In this document: piece after piece, positions 9,028 through 20,322 of the stretch
Position numbering within the stretch: position 1 is the stretch's first letter
Layout: each line of letters starts with the position of its first letter
Source: Amoeboaphelidium occidentale
Lineage: Eukaryota > Aphelidiomycota > Aphelidea
Direction: 5' to 3'
Assembly: GCA_023515795.1 (NCBI GenBank)
Contig: JALGPX010000052.1
Span: 1-64,000, forward strand
Length of the DNA: 64,000 nt
The notes under the pieces: generated by a model
What the model was told of the DNA's origin: nothing
Databases searched by the model: none
The model's input: only the letters and a program-made list of their open reading frames with translations
Program-made: the position numbers and the translations under genes

Positions 9028-12000
9028 TCACATCCCCGAAGGCTTCTCAACAGTTGTATCATACTGTCGAATCAATTTCGCTTGTCCACCTTCATTCTGA
9101 CTAAACGCGTATCCACGGTTCTTTCTCAAAGTCTGGATATTCCTTACTTTTCTTACAGCCTTGTCGAAACGGTCTGCATTTGGCCTATAATCTGGCACAT
9201 TAAACTTTTGGATTTCCTGAATAATATGATAATCTCTTGCAAGGTTTTGGCGTTTGAAGTACTTCCAAATAACATCCCTCGATAAACAAACAACAGGCAC
9301 AACAATAATGGTAAACCAAAATGATGCATTCCCGTAAAGTGGAGCGAGAATTCCTTGCAAAGCTTTAGAGTCGACGTTTGAGAAGCTGGGAGCAATTTGT
9401 GTATAGATTGCCAGCACGATTAAGAATATTACAAATGAGCCAGGAATGAAGATCCACGTATAAATAGTCCAATGGCTAAAAGATAAAATGTTAACTGTAA
9501 TACGACACAAAATTACTCGACTGTTAAACCTGCTTTAAGAAGCACGGTCATTAAAACGCAAGCGTACAACTGAAGACCGCCATAAAATAAGCCAGCATCC
9601 ATTCCTTCGAATCCAGGTGCTCCGATAGAAGTCTCGGGATAATTCAATGAATTGACAACCAGAAAGTACAAGATAAGTGAGTGGAATATCGCATTCGTCG
9701 CCCAACCCCAAAAGATTGAAACATTGAATAATTCGTCCTTTCTGCCTAGCGTGTACATCTGCGGGTACTTCTCCAGCATTCGTGCGGAAACTATTTGATC
9801 AAAAACTCCGATAGCGAAAGGAGGAAGTAAGGTGAAAGCAACATTGTACAAAGATAGAACCCACGATTCGTAAATTGTTTGACCAGAAAATCCATTGAAA
9901 AAAGAAAACCAGAACTGTGTCAGGTACAGAGTAATATTCTTATAGAAAGAGAACAGAATAACCTTTGATAATCTAGCGTAAGACCACGTTCCATGAACCA
10001 AAAGAAGTTTCTTTAAATATCTAAACTGAGAAATCGCAAAATCAGCACTTCTAGCGGCTTGGAGGCCTTCATGACCACTTATACCGACCCCTACATGAGC
10101 AGCTTGGATCATTCCAACATCATTAGCTCCGTCTCCAATTGCCAATGTAATCGATTTCATTCTTTTCTTGACAAGTTTAACCACGAGAGCTTTCTGTAAT
10201 GGCGAAACACGGCAACAAATAACGGATTGGCACTTGGTAGATAACTCTAGAAAAATATCTCTGGATTCCGCATCTAAAACATATTGCAACGTTTTCCCGT
10301 CAATAACTAGGGCAAAAGCGTCGATATTTTCTTCGTTATCTTCATATTCGTCCTGACGGTTCTCTTCATCTAGAGCAGGTGACTCTGCTTCTACTGCTAG
10401 CAATCTGTGCCTTTCAGGAGTCCATTGTAACCATCCCCAGTCAATAAACAGCTTAACCCATAGTTTCTTATCCCATAAATACTGATGCCATTTTATAATT
10501 TTTCGATTAGGATCAAAGTCACCTTCTGGAAACAGAATTCCATTCCTAAATGCGAATTTCTTTAGGTAATCAAGCCTTTCTCTAAGTGCTTCCTGAGTTG
10601 CTTGTTTAGTCTCTTGATTTAAAATAATGAGCTTCATCTTGTCCGACAATAACTTGCAACTGTAACCAATATTAATTGCCGTCTCTTGTTTATCACCAGT
10701 AAGAACCCACAGTTTTATACCAGCAGATGCCAATTCTTTAATAGTGTCGGGAACTCCAACTTGCAGCTTGTCTTCAATAGCGGTTGCTCCAAGGAAAATC
10801 AAATCTTTCTCGATTTCTTCTGCTACAGCGTCTAATGCTGCCTGCCGATTATTGATCACCGTGGAAGCCGCTTCATACTTCTCGTTCCACGCAAGATACT
10901 GCTCTTGAGATAATTCTCGCATGGCTAAACACAAAGTTCGGAGACCTTCAGTGGCATATTCTTCTAAATGAACCAAAGTGTTCTTGAGATAAGGATTATG
11001 ATCATGAATTGAACCAGCAGGATCGCGTGCGCCTTTTAGTCTTTCAAGAATGACCGTATCTGCACCTTTAATGTATAAGACTATTCGCCCATCAGGATGT
11101 TTCACTACAGCAGACATTCTTTTCCGTGTACTATTGAACTCATTAACATTCATAATCATATATTCCCTGTTTTCACCATTAATGTTCACAATAACAGATT
11201 GAGGCTTTCTTGTATGGAAAAAATACTGCATGGATTGTGCTCCCTTTAACAGAGCTGCTTCATCGGGCGAGCTCGCCTGATACACAATATCGGAAGGCTT
11301 CACAACTTGCGTTGTGTCCGAACTTTCTCCACTTATAATTTCAGGAATAACAGTGTGACAAGTTGCCAAAAGAGTAAAGAATTCTTTCAGATAAAAATGG
11401 ACCTGATCATCCTCTGAGTCTACGTTTTGAAGCTCATTAACTAATCTCGAGAAATCAAGTCTAAAGCCCTTTGGAGCCATCTTAGAGGCTTCCTTCAGTG
11501 TTTTAATAGCATTCTTATCAAAATTAACAGATTTTTGAGCAAATCCAACGCCTGCAATAGAACATTCCCTGAATTCCATTTCATTTCTTGTCAATGTTCC
11601 AGTTTTGTCGGAGAATATATACTCAATCTGACCTAGCTCTTCTACGATCGTTGATGTCTTGGCAAGAGCAGGCGTATCTGTTTTCTCGTAATACATATCG
11701 AGATCAAAGTTGATAAAGAAGGATAGCACCAATTTAACAACTTCCATAGTTACAATGAGAGAGATGGGAATCAAATTATTATACAGTACTATGAAAGTCA
11801 AGAAATTCATACCAGTTTGTGTCCATATTTCAGCAGAGTTGATTCCTGTGGGATTTATGTAGGATATTTGATCAATATTCCTGGTGGAGAAGATTGAAAA
11901 CCCAAACGCAGAAATCAAGGCCATGATAATGAGTAAGATAAACAACATGAGAATTTGAGTATTGGTCATCTTTTCAACTTTGGTTCTCTTAATTGGAGCA

Positions 12001-12949
12001 GCTGTAGCATTTCGTAAAAGTTTAGTTTCATGTCCAGTAAAAACGGCAACTCCGTAAACCCAGCGAGTATTCCTAAGCATGGCACCACGCAACAATAACT
12101 GCTGAGGATCTAAAGGAATGCTCTTGTTAAGTACAGAACTGTCATTAGCTTGGTCCAAACGAAGGACTCCTTCATAAGTATACAGTGATGAATTTGGCTG
12201 TTCACTCATGATGACACCTCTGAGCTTTCCAGCATCATCGGAAGTAACAATCTTACTAGTTTCAACTCTTGCTTGACGGATCTTCAAATTAGTTTCACCA
12301 TCCAAATTGCTTGTTTCAATATAGCAAAGTCCATCAGGCTCAGATGATGATACCAATATCAGATCAGCAGGAAAGAACTGACCATTCTCAACTCTTATCA
12401 AATCACCCACTTTAACTTCCTTCCACTTGAGCGTCTCAAACTTCATAGTGTTCATATTCAATCGCAAAGTACCACGATTATTGGCTTCCTCATCTTGCTT
12501 CGCTCGCTTTGAGTCTTCGAAGATTTCTTTGATAGCTGTAAGAACCAGAACAACACTCAGCGGCAAGATCGTAGTTAAAGTAGATGTCGGCGAAACACCA
12601 GGGATCTGTTGGATGATACTGGTCAACAGAAAGAATATGTTGGCATACTTTTTGAATTGCTCAAATAGAAACTTGAACAGGAACGAATATACAGAATACT
12701 TTGTAGTGGAGACTTTGTTGCTTTTAAAAGTATCGTTTTGACCTTCAGCAGTATCGTTTATGTGGATGGTTCTTTGGCCTAAGGAAGATCATGAGATATA
12801 ACTTTAAGATTTGTTGAACCTTCCATCTGCTCCGGTTCATTACGGATAATCCTTTCAACATTCGCCCACATCTTTGAAGCATTCTCCTTCAGTCGCTGTA
12901 CTTGATCCTGAAATCCTGTGGCATTTCCGTTACCTCTGGGGCTGCTCAT
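9028..12949 (-). CDS. P4-type ATPase (phospholipid flippase)
   Basis: Moves aminophospholipids from the outer to the cytosolic leaflet. Two introns, each 41 nt (12779-12819 and 9476-9516), restore the family-conserved joins GQRTIHIND and VDHWTIYTWI. The result is a 1279-residue protein starting at ATG 12949. In order: N-terminal STTKYSVYSFLFKFLFEQF, ANIFFLLTSIIQQIPGVSP, the actuator box YIETSNLDGETNLK, the phosphorylation motif DKTGTLT, nucleotide-binding motifs (SSPDEAALL), the hinge motif GDGANDVGMI, and about ten membrane segments with the C-terminal group split by the second intron. Size and motifs fit Drs2/Dnf-type flippases; which one is not decided. The gene is divergent from the tafazzin-like gene, about 180 bases away. 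Confidence 0.95.
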
Positions 12950-13131
12950 TTACGAAACAGTTGTCGATCAAGCTTGGCTCAAGAAGATCCGAGGTTGCTT
13001 CAAGTTCAAAACGATCTCTTATAAAACTTTAATTCATGCAATTGAACAGAATGGAAAGTTTTGAAACGATCTAAAAGACGGTTGAATAAAGCTACAAATG
13101 GTTCTACGATCGTCTGAATAATTTCTGTGAG

Positions 13132-14016
13132 ATGTCTCGGAGCAGTAAATCACCACATTTTGATACCCAACGGAGGCCAAATATCACACAGTTTAGAGCC
13201 ACTAGAGATCCGCTATTTAGAGGTCACAGCCACCTCAAGTTTTCTCCTATAGCTGGCCTTTTATCGTTAACTTTTGGTTTGATATGCAAATCAGCGTTGA
13301 ACTTGGCTATGAATACACATATTGTCAACAAACACAATCTAGAATGGATACTTAATAGACCTAAGGGTGTTCCGGTTATAACAGCCATGAACCATTTGAC
13401 TGTCTTGGATGATCCGCTGATATGGGGTTGTCTTCCATGGTCTGCATTATCACAGCATCAAAAGGTCAGATGGTCATTAGCAGCACACGATATCTGTTTC
13501 ACTAATATTCTACTTCAGTATTTCTTCTCTTATGCTCAAGGCATTCCCATAAGACGAGGTTCAGGTGTGTTTCAACCGAGTATGTATCATGCCGTGGAAA
13601 TTCTACAGGATGGTGGTTGGGTAAATGTATTTCCGGAAGGCAAAGTTAATCCTGATCCTGATACGTTACTTCCATTTCGCTGGGGTGTAGGAAGGTTACT
13701 TATGGATACGGCGCAGCATTTCAAAGATGATCCTTCAAAACAGCCATACTTTGTTCCGATCTATCTTTACGGTTTAGAACACGTGAAGCCTTTAGGAGCA
13801 TGGTTTCTCTCGTTTGGTAAGAATGTTACAATATCATTTGGTGATCCTGTGCCGTTTGGTGAGCGCGTAGTGGAATTCACAAAAGCACATATTGCCGAGA
13901 ATATCAAATTAGATCGTGAAGCATTTGTTCGGCATAAACTCACAGAAAGCGTTTATAATGAAATGTTGAAACTGAAATATCTGACGAAAGAACATCATTT
14001 GAATAGATTTGGTTGA
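13132..14016 (+). CDS. TAZ: Tafazzin-like monolysocardiolipin acyltransferase
   Basis: Transacylase that remodels mitochondrial cardiolipin; 294 residues, close to the family length. The PlsC-type acyltransferase box NHLTVLDD (His88, Asp93, HX4D) is followed by the tafazzin-typical context WSLAAHDICFTN. A substrate-binding motif FPEGKVNPD lies near residue 167, with GVGRLL after it. A hydrophobic stretch near residues 38-58 could anchor it in the membrane interface. The ATG at 13132 is the first in frame and gives a basic start. No intron. It shares a short divergent promoter region with the flippase. Confidence 0.9.
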   Translation: MSRSSKSPHFDTQRRPNITQFRATRDPLFRGHSHLKFSPIAGLLSLTFGLICKSALNLAMNTHIVNKHNLEWILNRPKGVPVITAMNHLTVLDDPLIWGCLPWSALSQHQKVRWSLAAHDICFTNILLQYFFSYAQGIPIRRGSGVFQPSMYHAVEILQDGGWVNVFPEGKVNPDPDTLLPFRWGVGRLLMDTAQHFKDDPSKQPYFVPIYLYGLEHVKPLGAWFLSFGKNVTISFGDPVPFGERVVEFTKAHIAENIKLDREAFVRHKLTESVYNEMLKLKYLTKEHHLNRFG

Positions 14017-14241
14017 TTCTTTCTTTTCTCACCTTCAAGTTCACTTTACCTCCGCGCTTTCTTCTACCGCGCTGAGTTCATTCACTTGAAATAAATTAAC
14101 GCCCTTCTGATGACAAGGAGACAATAGTACCGTCTCCTTGACAGATACGGGGGCTACATTTCGTTGTATGAAAGGGTCTTATCTCAAATCGTAATAGCAA
14201 ACAACAGCAGCCAATCGCCTAAACATCAATTATTCAACATT

Positions 14242-16891
14242 ATGATCGCAACATACCTGCTCTTACTGGCTTTTGCTGTAAATGTTCAATGTAATGGTAA
14301 TGGCTCTGTTCTTCTACCGCCTAGCTGCTATGTTGATCCGAACATATCAGGGTTTCCACTGATGCCCAATTATACCTGCCCTGATCATTTCTACTGTCCC
14401 AACACCACTGCCTCAAACCTTGCAAGTTTGCCTCAACTGTGTCCAGCTAATGCTACATGTCAACTTCTGCGATTGAACAGTATCCCTTGTGATGTAAGGC
14501 TTATGGAATTTGATCATTGATCTTTAGCCACAAGGAAGGTTTGAACCTCAAGTCTGTCCATTTGGGTATTACTGTCCTGATTTCACGCAGAAAATAATAT
14601 GTCCTGAAAATTACTTCTGTCCTACTGGAAGTGTATCTCCTAGAGAATGCGAAGTGTTCTCGATTTGTCCTGAAGGATCAAGATCACGGCGATACTATGG
14701 AGGCCTTGTGTTCTGTATAATTGTAGACGCATTGCTCATAGCTTTAATTATGGGCTTGAAGTACCAGAGAACTAGAATGCTTAAGAAACTCAGTGTTGAT
14801 ACCCTGAAAGCTAAAGAGGAAGGCGTAACGGTCGGTACAGTGAGAAGACGTATGAAATCTGGTCCCACGGCTACGGATGCCTCTGAAAAGGAGGGCGTTG
14901 AGGCTGCGAATGCTTTGCTGAAATGGTACCAGAAAGCGTTTGAAACTTCATCCGGGTTAAGCAATAGTGGTGAGTTTCCACAGATGGACTTTGAGTTTGA
15001 GAATCTTGGATATAAGCTACCTGATGGGAAAATAATCTTGAAAGGAGTCACAGGCAAAATACAAAGTAAAAGACTGACTGCGGTCATGGGGCCCTCTGGC
15101 GCCGGCAAGACAACGTTTCTGAATGTGCTGATGGGAAAAATCCAAAGAACTTATGGTACTTTACTGGTAAATGGAAAAGCTTCTGAAATCTCTGCTTTCA
15201 AGAAAACAATTGGTTACGTACCGCAAGATGATATAATGCTGAGAGAATTGTCTGTTTTGGAGGTGATATCGCATTCTGCAAAAATTCGATTACCGGCTGG
15301 GTGGCTACGCACAGAAGTCTCAGAATATGTCAACACAGTTATTGATGTTTTGGGTTTGAGTCATGTGGAGCATACTCTTATTGGTGATGAAACTACTCGT
15401 GGTATTTCTGGAGGTCAAAGAAAGAGAGTAAATATCGGAATTGAGTTAGCTGCTGCGCCATTGGCTCTATTCGCTGATGAACCCACTTCTGGTCTGGATA
15501 GTACCGCTGCTTTAACGGTTGCCAATTTGTTGAAAAGCATTGCTCGATTGGGCGTTAATTGTGTTGCTGTCCTCCATCAACCACGATACGAAATATTTTC
15601 GGCTTTTGATGACTTACTCTTATTGGCACCCGGTGGCCAAACAGTGTATTTGGGCCCTCAAAAGGATGTCGTAAGGTATTTCAAAGAGTTAGGGTTTGAG
15701 TTTGCTCCTTTACAGAATCCAGCTGACGTTTTGATGGACATTTTATCAGGAACTGGAGTAAACAAGAAAGCAAATCTGACTCCTGCTGATTTAGTCGAAG
15801 AATGGGAGAAAAGAGGCTTGGGCGGAACAAAAGATAGCCGTAACGGTAGCTCAACGAAAAATACTGAAGAAGCCGAGCCACATAGCGAAATGGAATCTAA
15901 ACAAGTTTCCATCCGCGTCGATAAAACTATTCTACCAAACGAAGTTGAGTCAAATAGTCCACAGCCATCTTTGGACGAAAAGCGTGGCCCAGAGATTATT
16001 TACTCATCGCAACAATTACATCAACTCAAATCTATGAGAGAAACTGCTTCGTTCTTGTACCAAGCATGGTTGTGTCATAATCGCTCTTTGTTGCAGCAGT
16101 TTCGTGCTTTGAATTCATTGTGGCTAGAGGTTGGAGTTTCGCTTTTAGCAGGTGCATTGATGGGTTTGGCTACGATGGGAGTGGACGGTGAAATGTTTCG
16201 AGGTATCTACGTCTTTCCTATGACTTTAGTGAGTCCCGCGCCACTTGCCTGGATTGTGCCGCTTCTTGGATTGCTTATTGGTATGGCTGTGGGGTTAGCC
16301 GGAGCTCCTGCTGGAACAAAGATTTTCGGTGAAGAGAAGACAATATTTTGGAGGGAAGCTGCATCTGGACACAACAAGTTAGCTTATTATCTCGGAAAGA
16401 TCGTTTCTGTCGTTTATCGCTTCTCGTTGACTTCACTTCACTTTGCAGCAATTTTCTACTTCTTGGCAAGGCCAATAATAACTTTCCCTAAAGTCTTTGC
16501 AATTATTCTGATCAATTTCTATTGTGTTTATGGTTTGGCCTCCATTATTTCCACGCTTGTCAGAAGGGAGAATGCTTCATTGCTGGCAGTTGTTGCATGT
16601 TTATTTGCGGCAACATTTTGTGGTTTTGGTCCTACTTTAACCAATGCTCAAGAATGGGGTGTTGCGTTTATTTGGGAGATCAGTTATTCGAAATGGACAG
16701 CTGAAGCGATGTATTCTGAAGAGCTCATGGCTTTTGAAGGAGTATATGATATTGAATTTTCTAGAGAAACATATGGATACAAGTTGGATCAATTTGGTTT
16801 TGATTTAGCGATGGCGGCTGTAATCGGAACAGTAATGAGAATAGTCACATATGTTTTGCTTGTGACAACACACAGAGATAAGCAAAAATAG
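14242..16891 (+). CDS. ABCG-family half transporter with Cys-rich ectodomain
   Basis: ATP-driven half transporter of the G subfamily. It resembles the class with a cysteine-rich extracellular domain before the ATPase (plant ABCG24/28-like, fungal Adp1-like). ATG 14242 opens a signal peptide (MIATYLLLLAFAVNVQC); an upstream ATG at 14164 would only add a hydrophilic extension. A 34-nt intron (14494-14527) joins SIPCD to PQGRFEPQVC, giving 871 residues. The Cys-rich domain (YCPD, FCPT) is followed by one membrane segment, Walker A GPSGAGKTT, signature ISGGQRKR, Walker B LALFADEPTSG, and a C-terminal set of about six membrane helices. The stop lies 3 bp from the stop of the convergent exonuclease gene. 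Confidence 0.92.
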
Positions 16892-16894
16892 ACT

Positions 16895-18055
16895 TTACTT
16901 TTTGGTAAACTTGCTAAAATCAGAACTTTCCAATATGATTTGATTAAGTTTCTCTTCCAACAGAGCTGTTCCTTTATGTGTTCCATGAGTTTCAATATAT
17001 AGTCTGATTAGATCATCTCGGATTTTTCTATAAACAGCTTCCGATACATATGCATCTACCGCAGCGTATTTGATTTGTTCTAAAGATAACGGAAAGTATT
17101 CCCAATTTGAACAAGATATGGTGTAGTGTTTGTACACTCGCAAGTCTAAATATCGTGAAGCCAGCGATTCTAAACCAGTTTTCATATTTCGAAGGCCAAC
17201 AGGAACTTCAACTGGAGTCTTACTCTCAAAATGACTCAACATTACAGCATTCAGCGGCACAGATGGTGATAAATCATCAAGTACTACTTTCACATTACTC
17301 GAACTCTTCTTTCGTTTCTTATTAGGTATGAGTAGCTGCTTCAATTCATCTTCACCAACCCTTTCTAGCTCCGATATCAAAGCTTTAAGAGTCTCTTTCA
17401 TTCCACCGACTCTTTGTTGTTCTGTACCGAGTAGAACAAAATCTATAGGCTGAATCTTCGGAATCCATTTCAACTTCTCCCAGCCGTTGAGACCAATAAT
17501 GTGAGAAAACCTCGCCCATCTTTCGTAAGTCTCACGGCCTAAACAATCCACCAGAAATTCGTAATAATGCATCTTTGCTAACTTTGCCAAATCCAAACAT
17601 TCTGCGCCACTGCTCACGTGAAGATTGCCGTCTACGTTCAGCTTTCTGAGGTCTTCAAGAACCCTATTGCCAACCCTCAGAAATTTAGGGGACGTTAACA
17701 AGACATGCAATGCAGAATCAGGAAGTATTTTGATGCAAGGTTCAGAATCATTGTGAGTTCCAAATATATGAAAGACCAAGATGTTATCAAGATGAGATAT
17801 TTGAAGAACGGCTGCAGGATTATTATCCACTAGTGCGATTTTGTTTGGCTTCCATTCAATATCAATTCCGATACCGATCCTCTCATCCTCTTTGTCCTTG
17901 TACAGTTCTAAGATTGTCGTTGCCCATAACTCAGCTTCGGCTAATGAATTCGTATAAAGCACACGAATATTATCCTCCTGTTTTACATTGTCGAATGGTT
18001 TTATTTCCAAATTCCGTGCGTTTAGCCAAAATTCTTCCCTGTGTGGCTGGTTCAT
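16895..18055 (-). CDS. DEDD 3'-5' exonuclease domain protein (RNase D/WRN-like)
   Basis: About 386 residues from ATG 18055 (an in-frame TTG lies upstream). The exonuclease fold is visible: Exo I GIGIDIEW (Asp and Glu), an Exo II region around RVGNRVLEDLRKL, and Exo III YAAVDAYVSEAVYRKI, with Tyr-x3-Asp typical of DEDDy enzymes. The middle (about residues 230-300) carries a long insertion with LLIPNKKRKKSSS, a possible nuclear signal, that splits the domain. Family members trim RNA or DNA 3' ends; the substrate is unknown here. The insert makes it an unusual member. Confidence 0.75.
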   Translation of the reverse strand: MNQPHREEFWLNARNLEIKPFDNVKQEDNIRVLYTNSLAEAELWATTILELYKDKEDERIGIGIDIEWKPNKIALVDNNPAAVLQISHLDNILVFHIFGTHNDSEPCIKILPDSALHVLLTSPKFLRVGNRVLEDLRKLNVDGNLHVSSGAECLDLAKLAKMHYYEFLVDCLGRETYERWARFSHIIGLNGWEKLKWIPKIQPIDFVLLGTEQQRVGGMKETLKALISELERVGEDELKQLLIPNKKRKKSSSNVKVVLDDLSPSVPLNAVMLSHFESKTPVEVPVGLRNMKTGLESLASRYLDLRVYKHYTISCSNWEYFPLSLEQIKYAAVDAYVSEAVYRKIRDDLIRLYIETHGTHKGTALLEEKLNQIILESSDFSKFTKK

Positions 18056-18110
18056 TCGACAGAATCGAGAGGTGATGGTTATTCGAGAGCAAACCAAGAG
18101 GTTCTGAGGA

Positions 18111-18374
18111 TAAGAACAAACACATTTTTATTCAGGAAACATTAAGCTAGGTGATAAGCATTCATGCTTTGGTGTTCCTGTAGATATACTGTGTTTACAG
18201 CGCGGAATCAAATCGCGAAATGTCTGTCGATGNNNNNNNNNNNNNNNNNNNNTAAGAACAAACACATTTTTATTCAGGAAACATTAAGCTAGGTGAGAAG
18301 CATTCATGCTTTGGTGTTCCTGTAGATATACTGTGTTTACAGCGCGGAATCAAATCGCGAAATGTCTGTCGATG
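18111..18374. repeat. 122-bp duplication around the 18233-18252 gap
   Basis: 18111-18232 and 18253-18374 match apart from one substitution (gataagc versus gagaagc). The copies flank exactly 20 Ns, the pattern of two overlapping contig ends. The true locus probably has one copy. Confidence 0.85.
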
Positions 18375-18575
18375 AGCTTGGCTGCTGCAGGGACAGAATT
18401 ACGCATCAACAGACGTCCCGCAAGAGTATTTCAAATTTATAATTAGCTTAGGTTTGTGCAACATTAAATTTGTTGGTATCACCCACATGAAGTAATGTGT
18501 TCGAATCAAGTGGCACAATCTTGAAACACGCCAAGTATATAAAGCAAGAGTCCCATAACCCTTTTTTAAACTAAA
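18375..18575. promoter_or_regulatory. Upstream region of the Gly-rich secreted protein
   Basis: No gene. A TATA-like element, TATATAAAGC, lies at about 18535-18545, some 35 bases before the ATG at 18576. This is the same spacing seen before the neighbouring small secreted genes. Confidence 0.45.
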
Positions 18576-19235
18576 ATGAAAGTTGCTGTATCTGTTTTAT
18601 CTTGTCTCGTCTCAATTGTTATTAGTGCCCCATTCTTAAGTTTTGGCGGTGGTGATTTTGGTGGTGGTGGTCTGGACATTGCCAGCAGCGGTATAGGTCT
18701 CGCAAGTGATATCGTTGGTGCTGCTGGTGGTGAAGGAGCCGGTATTGCTCAAAGTGGCCTCGGCTTGGCCAATTCAATTGTTGGTGGTGTTCAGAATCCA
18801 AGTAGTCTTGGTAATATCGCTGGTGCTGCTCAAGGTCTTGCTTCATCAATTCAGTCTACTGCTGCTGCTGGCGGTGGCGGCGGCAGAGGAGGAGGAGGCG
18901 GTGCTGATAGTTCTGCAGGCCCAAGCCCTGATACCGGAGCTGTACAACCTGCCACATCAGGCGACCAACCTAATCAAGCTGCAACGGATGCAGTAACACC
19001 AGCTACTCCTGGTGCACCAGTGCAACCAAGGCAAAATCAACCTTCTGGTACATTACCTCAAAATCCGTCTGGCGCACCCGAAAGTCGTCGTGAAAGAAGA
19101 CGTCGTGAAAGAAGACGCCGCAGAGATGATTCTGGACCAGCACGTAATGGCGGTCCTCGCCCAACAAATACTACTAACCTTGATGGACGGGACAGAACAC
19201 AAGGCCGCGATCCGCATGCAGGACACAGACACTGA
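18576..19235 (+). CDS. Secreted Gly-rich protein with Arg-rich and His-rich tail
   Basis: Function not recognised; 219 residues. A cleavable signal peptide (MKVAVSVLSCLVSIVISAP) is followed by imperfect repeats of the type GIGLASDIVGAAG / GLGLANSIVGG (residues about 35-75). After that come a poly-Gly run, a Pro/Ala/Gln-rich low-complexity stretch, a strongly basic block (RRERRRRERRRRR) and an end rich in His (DPHAGHRH). The repeats look like a self-associating or membrane-active segment, but that is inference. It heads the first cluster of small secreted genes and shares their TATA-to-ATG spacing. No transmembrane segment outside the signal peptide. Confidence 0.7.
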   Translation: MKVAVSVLSCLVSIVISAPFLSFGGGDFGGGGLDIASSGIGLASDIVGAAGGEGAGIAQSGLGLANSIVGGVQNPSSLGNIAGAAQGLASSIQSTAAAGGGGGRGGGGGADSSAGPSPDTGAVQPATSGDQPNQAATDAVTPATPGAPVQPRQNQPSGTLPQNPSGAPESRRERRRRERRRRRDDSGPARNGGPRPTNTTNLDGRDRTQGRDPHAGHRH

Positions 19236-19373
19236 ATGTTTTGTGACATCCATGTACTTAAATAAACTATGATGCAATTGGGAACTTGTTGAAACAAAGA
19301 TAGACCTTATGCCGTTTTGGGCAACAAAGCAAACTTTGAAAGGCTGCAGTCGCCGGTTGTTTCAAATCAAAAA

Positions 19374-19571
19374 ATGAAATTCTTTGCTGTTATTTTGACT
19401 GTTTTATCTTTGGCATTCGCTGTTCCTCACGGTTCTTATGGCGGTGTTGTTGGTTCTCAACAAGGGCTTCCTCAGCCTCTGGTGGAAATCGCAGGTGGTA
19501 TTGACCGCCCTCCTCGCAGCCCTCCAAGCCCAATTATTGGTGCTCCACCTGGACTACGCCCAAGACCGTAA
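19374..19571 (+). CDS. Small secreted SPPSPLIGAP-family protein 1
   Basis: 65 residues from ATG 19374 (an upstream in-frame ATG at 19317 would hide the signal peptide). Signal peptide MKFFAVILTVLSLAFAVP, then a Gly-rich linker and the family core PPRSPPSPIIGAPPG with a short Arg/Pro end. No cysteines, so it is not a disulfide-stabilised effector. It is the most diverged member of the family described under 19765 and 20323. The biochemical role is unknown. Confidence 0.65.
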   Translation: MKFFAVILTVLSLAFAVPHGSYGGVVGSQQGLPQPLVEIAGGIDRPPRSPPSPIIGAPPGLRPRP

Positions 19572-19690
19572 ACATGATTTGCTATTGGTTAATCAATAAA
19601 CAACTTTTGATGACATATTTTAGCTTATGGCAACACTGTTTCCATTTGAGTTGATTGCGATCTCACTCCCGGCAACACTCCACGTTAGCG

Positions 19691-19728
19691 ATTGGCTGCT
19701 TAAATTACTGAACCAGGTTTAAATAGCG
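19691..19728 (+). promoter_or_regulatory. Promoter pair: inverted CCAAT plus TATA-like box
   Basis: ATTGGCT (inverted CCAAT) at 19691 and TTTAAATAGCG at 19718, about 37 bases before the ATG at 19765. The same arrangement occurs at 20254/20281, 46786/46817, 47265/47308 and 47955/47996, before the other family members. Confidence 0.6.
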
Positions 19729-19764
19729 TGCTCAGTATTGCCTCAATATCCTCAACAACTACAA

Positions 19765-19995
19765 ATGCAAATCATTCAGTTAATCGCCATCTTCGCATTC
19801 GCTATCATCAGCGCTCCTGGTGCTCAAGCTGGAGTTGCTCGTTTGACACCTGTTGCAAAGAGTCCTCCAAGTCCTCTTATCGGTGCACCTATTGAGGATC
19901 GTCTAGGTCAATCTTCAAGCACCACTACAACTACTATGGCAGAAGCTACACCAACCTTGATTTTTGGTTCTGTGGATGCAGAAGCAATGCCTTAA
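19765..19995 (+). CDS. Small secreted SPPSPLIGAP-family protein 2
   Basis: 76 residues from ATG 19765. Signal peptide MQIIQLIAIFAFAIISAPGAQA, then the core KSPPSPLIGAPIEDRLGQS, a Thr/Ser run and the end SVDAEAMP. Nearly identical to the gene at 46519-46749 on the other strand, including about 90 bp of promoter, so the two arose by a recent inverted duplication or conversion. Unknown function; no cysteines. Confidence 0.75.
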   Translation: MQIIQLIAIFAFAIISAPGAQAGVARLTPVAKSPPSPLIGAPIEDRLGQSSSTTTTTMAEATPTLIFGSVDAEAMP

Positions 19996-20252
19996 AGTAT
20001 GAAAGCAGGTTTTTATAATAAATAATTTTCTTTGGAATTTACTTGCTATTCTTGCCGCTTCGATATTCACGCTTCTGTACATCACATCCATTTCTTAGAA
20101 TTTCTGTGAAACCTTTCTAAACTTGTGCAACGTGTCAATTCAAGTAGTACAAATCGGCTGTTACCTTCGGCACGGCAGATGATTTTCTGCGGCTAGCTTC
20201 GGTATTTGAAGTTTCTTGTTACACGGTTTTGGTGTAACCCTAATTGGCCCCT

Positions 20253-20290
20253 GATTGGCTACCCCTGGAGCGATCCAAATATTTAAAGCG
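20253..20290 (+). promoter_or_regulatory. Promoter pair: inverted CCAAT plus TATA-like box
   Basis: GATTGGCT at 20253-20260 and ATTTAAAGCG at 20281-20290, 33 bases before the ATG at 20323. Same layout as the other members of the small secreted family. Confidence 0.6.
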
Positions 20291-20322
20291 TCAAAACAGT
20301 TGGAATTGTTTTTCAAACAAAA

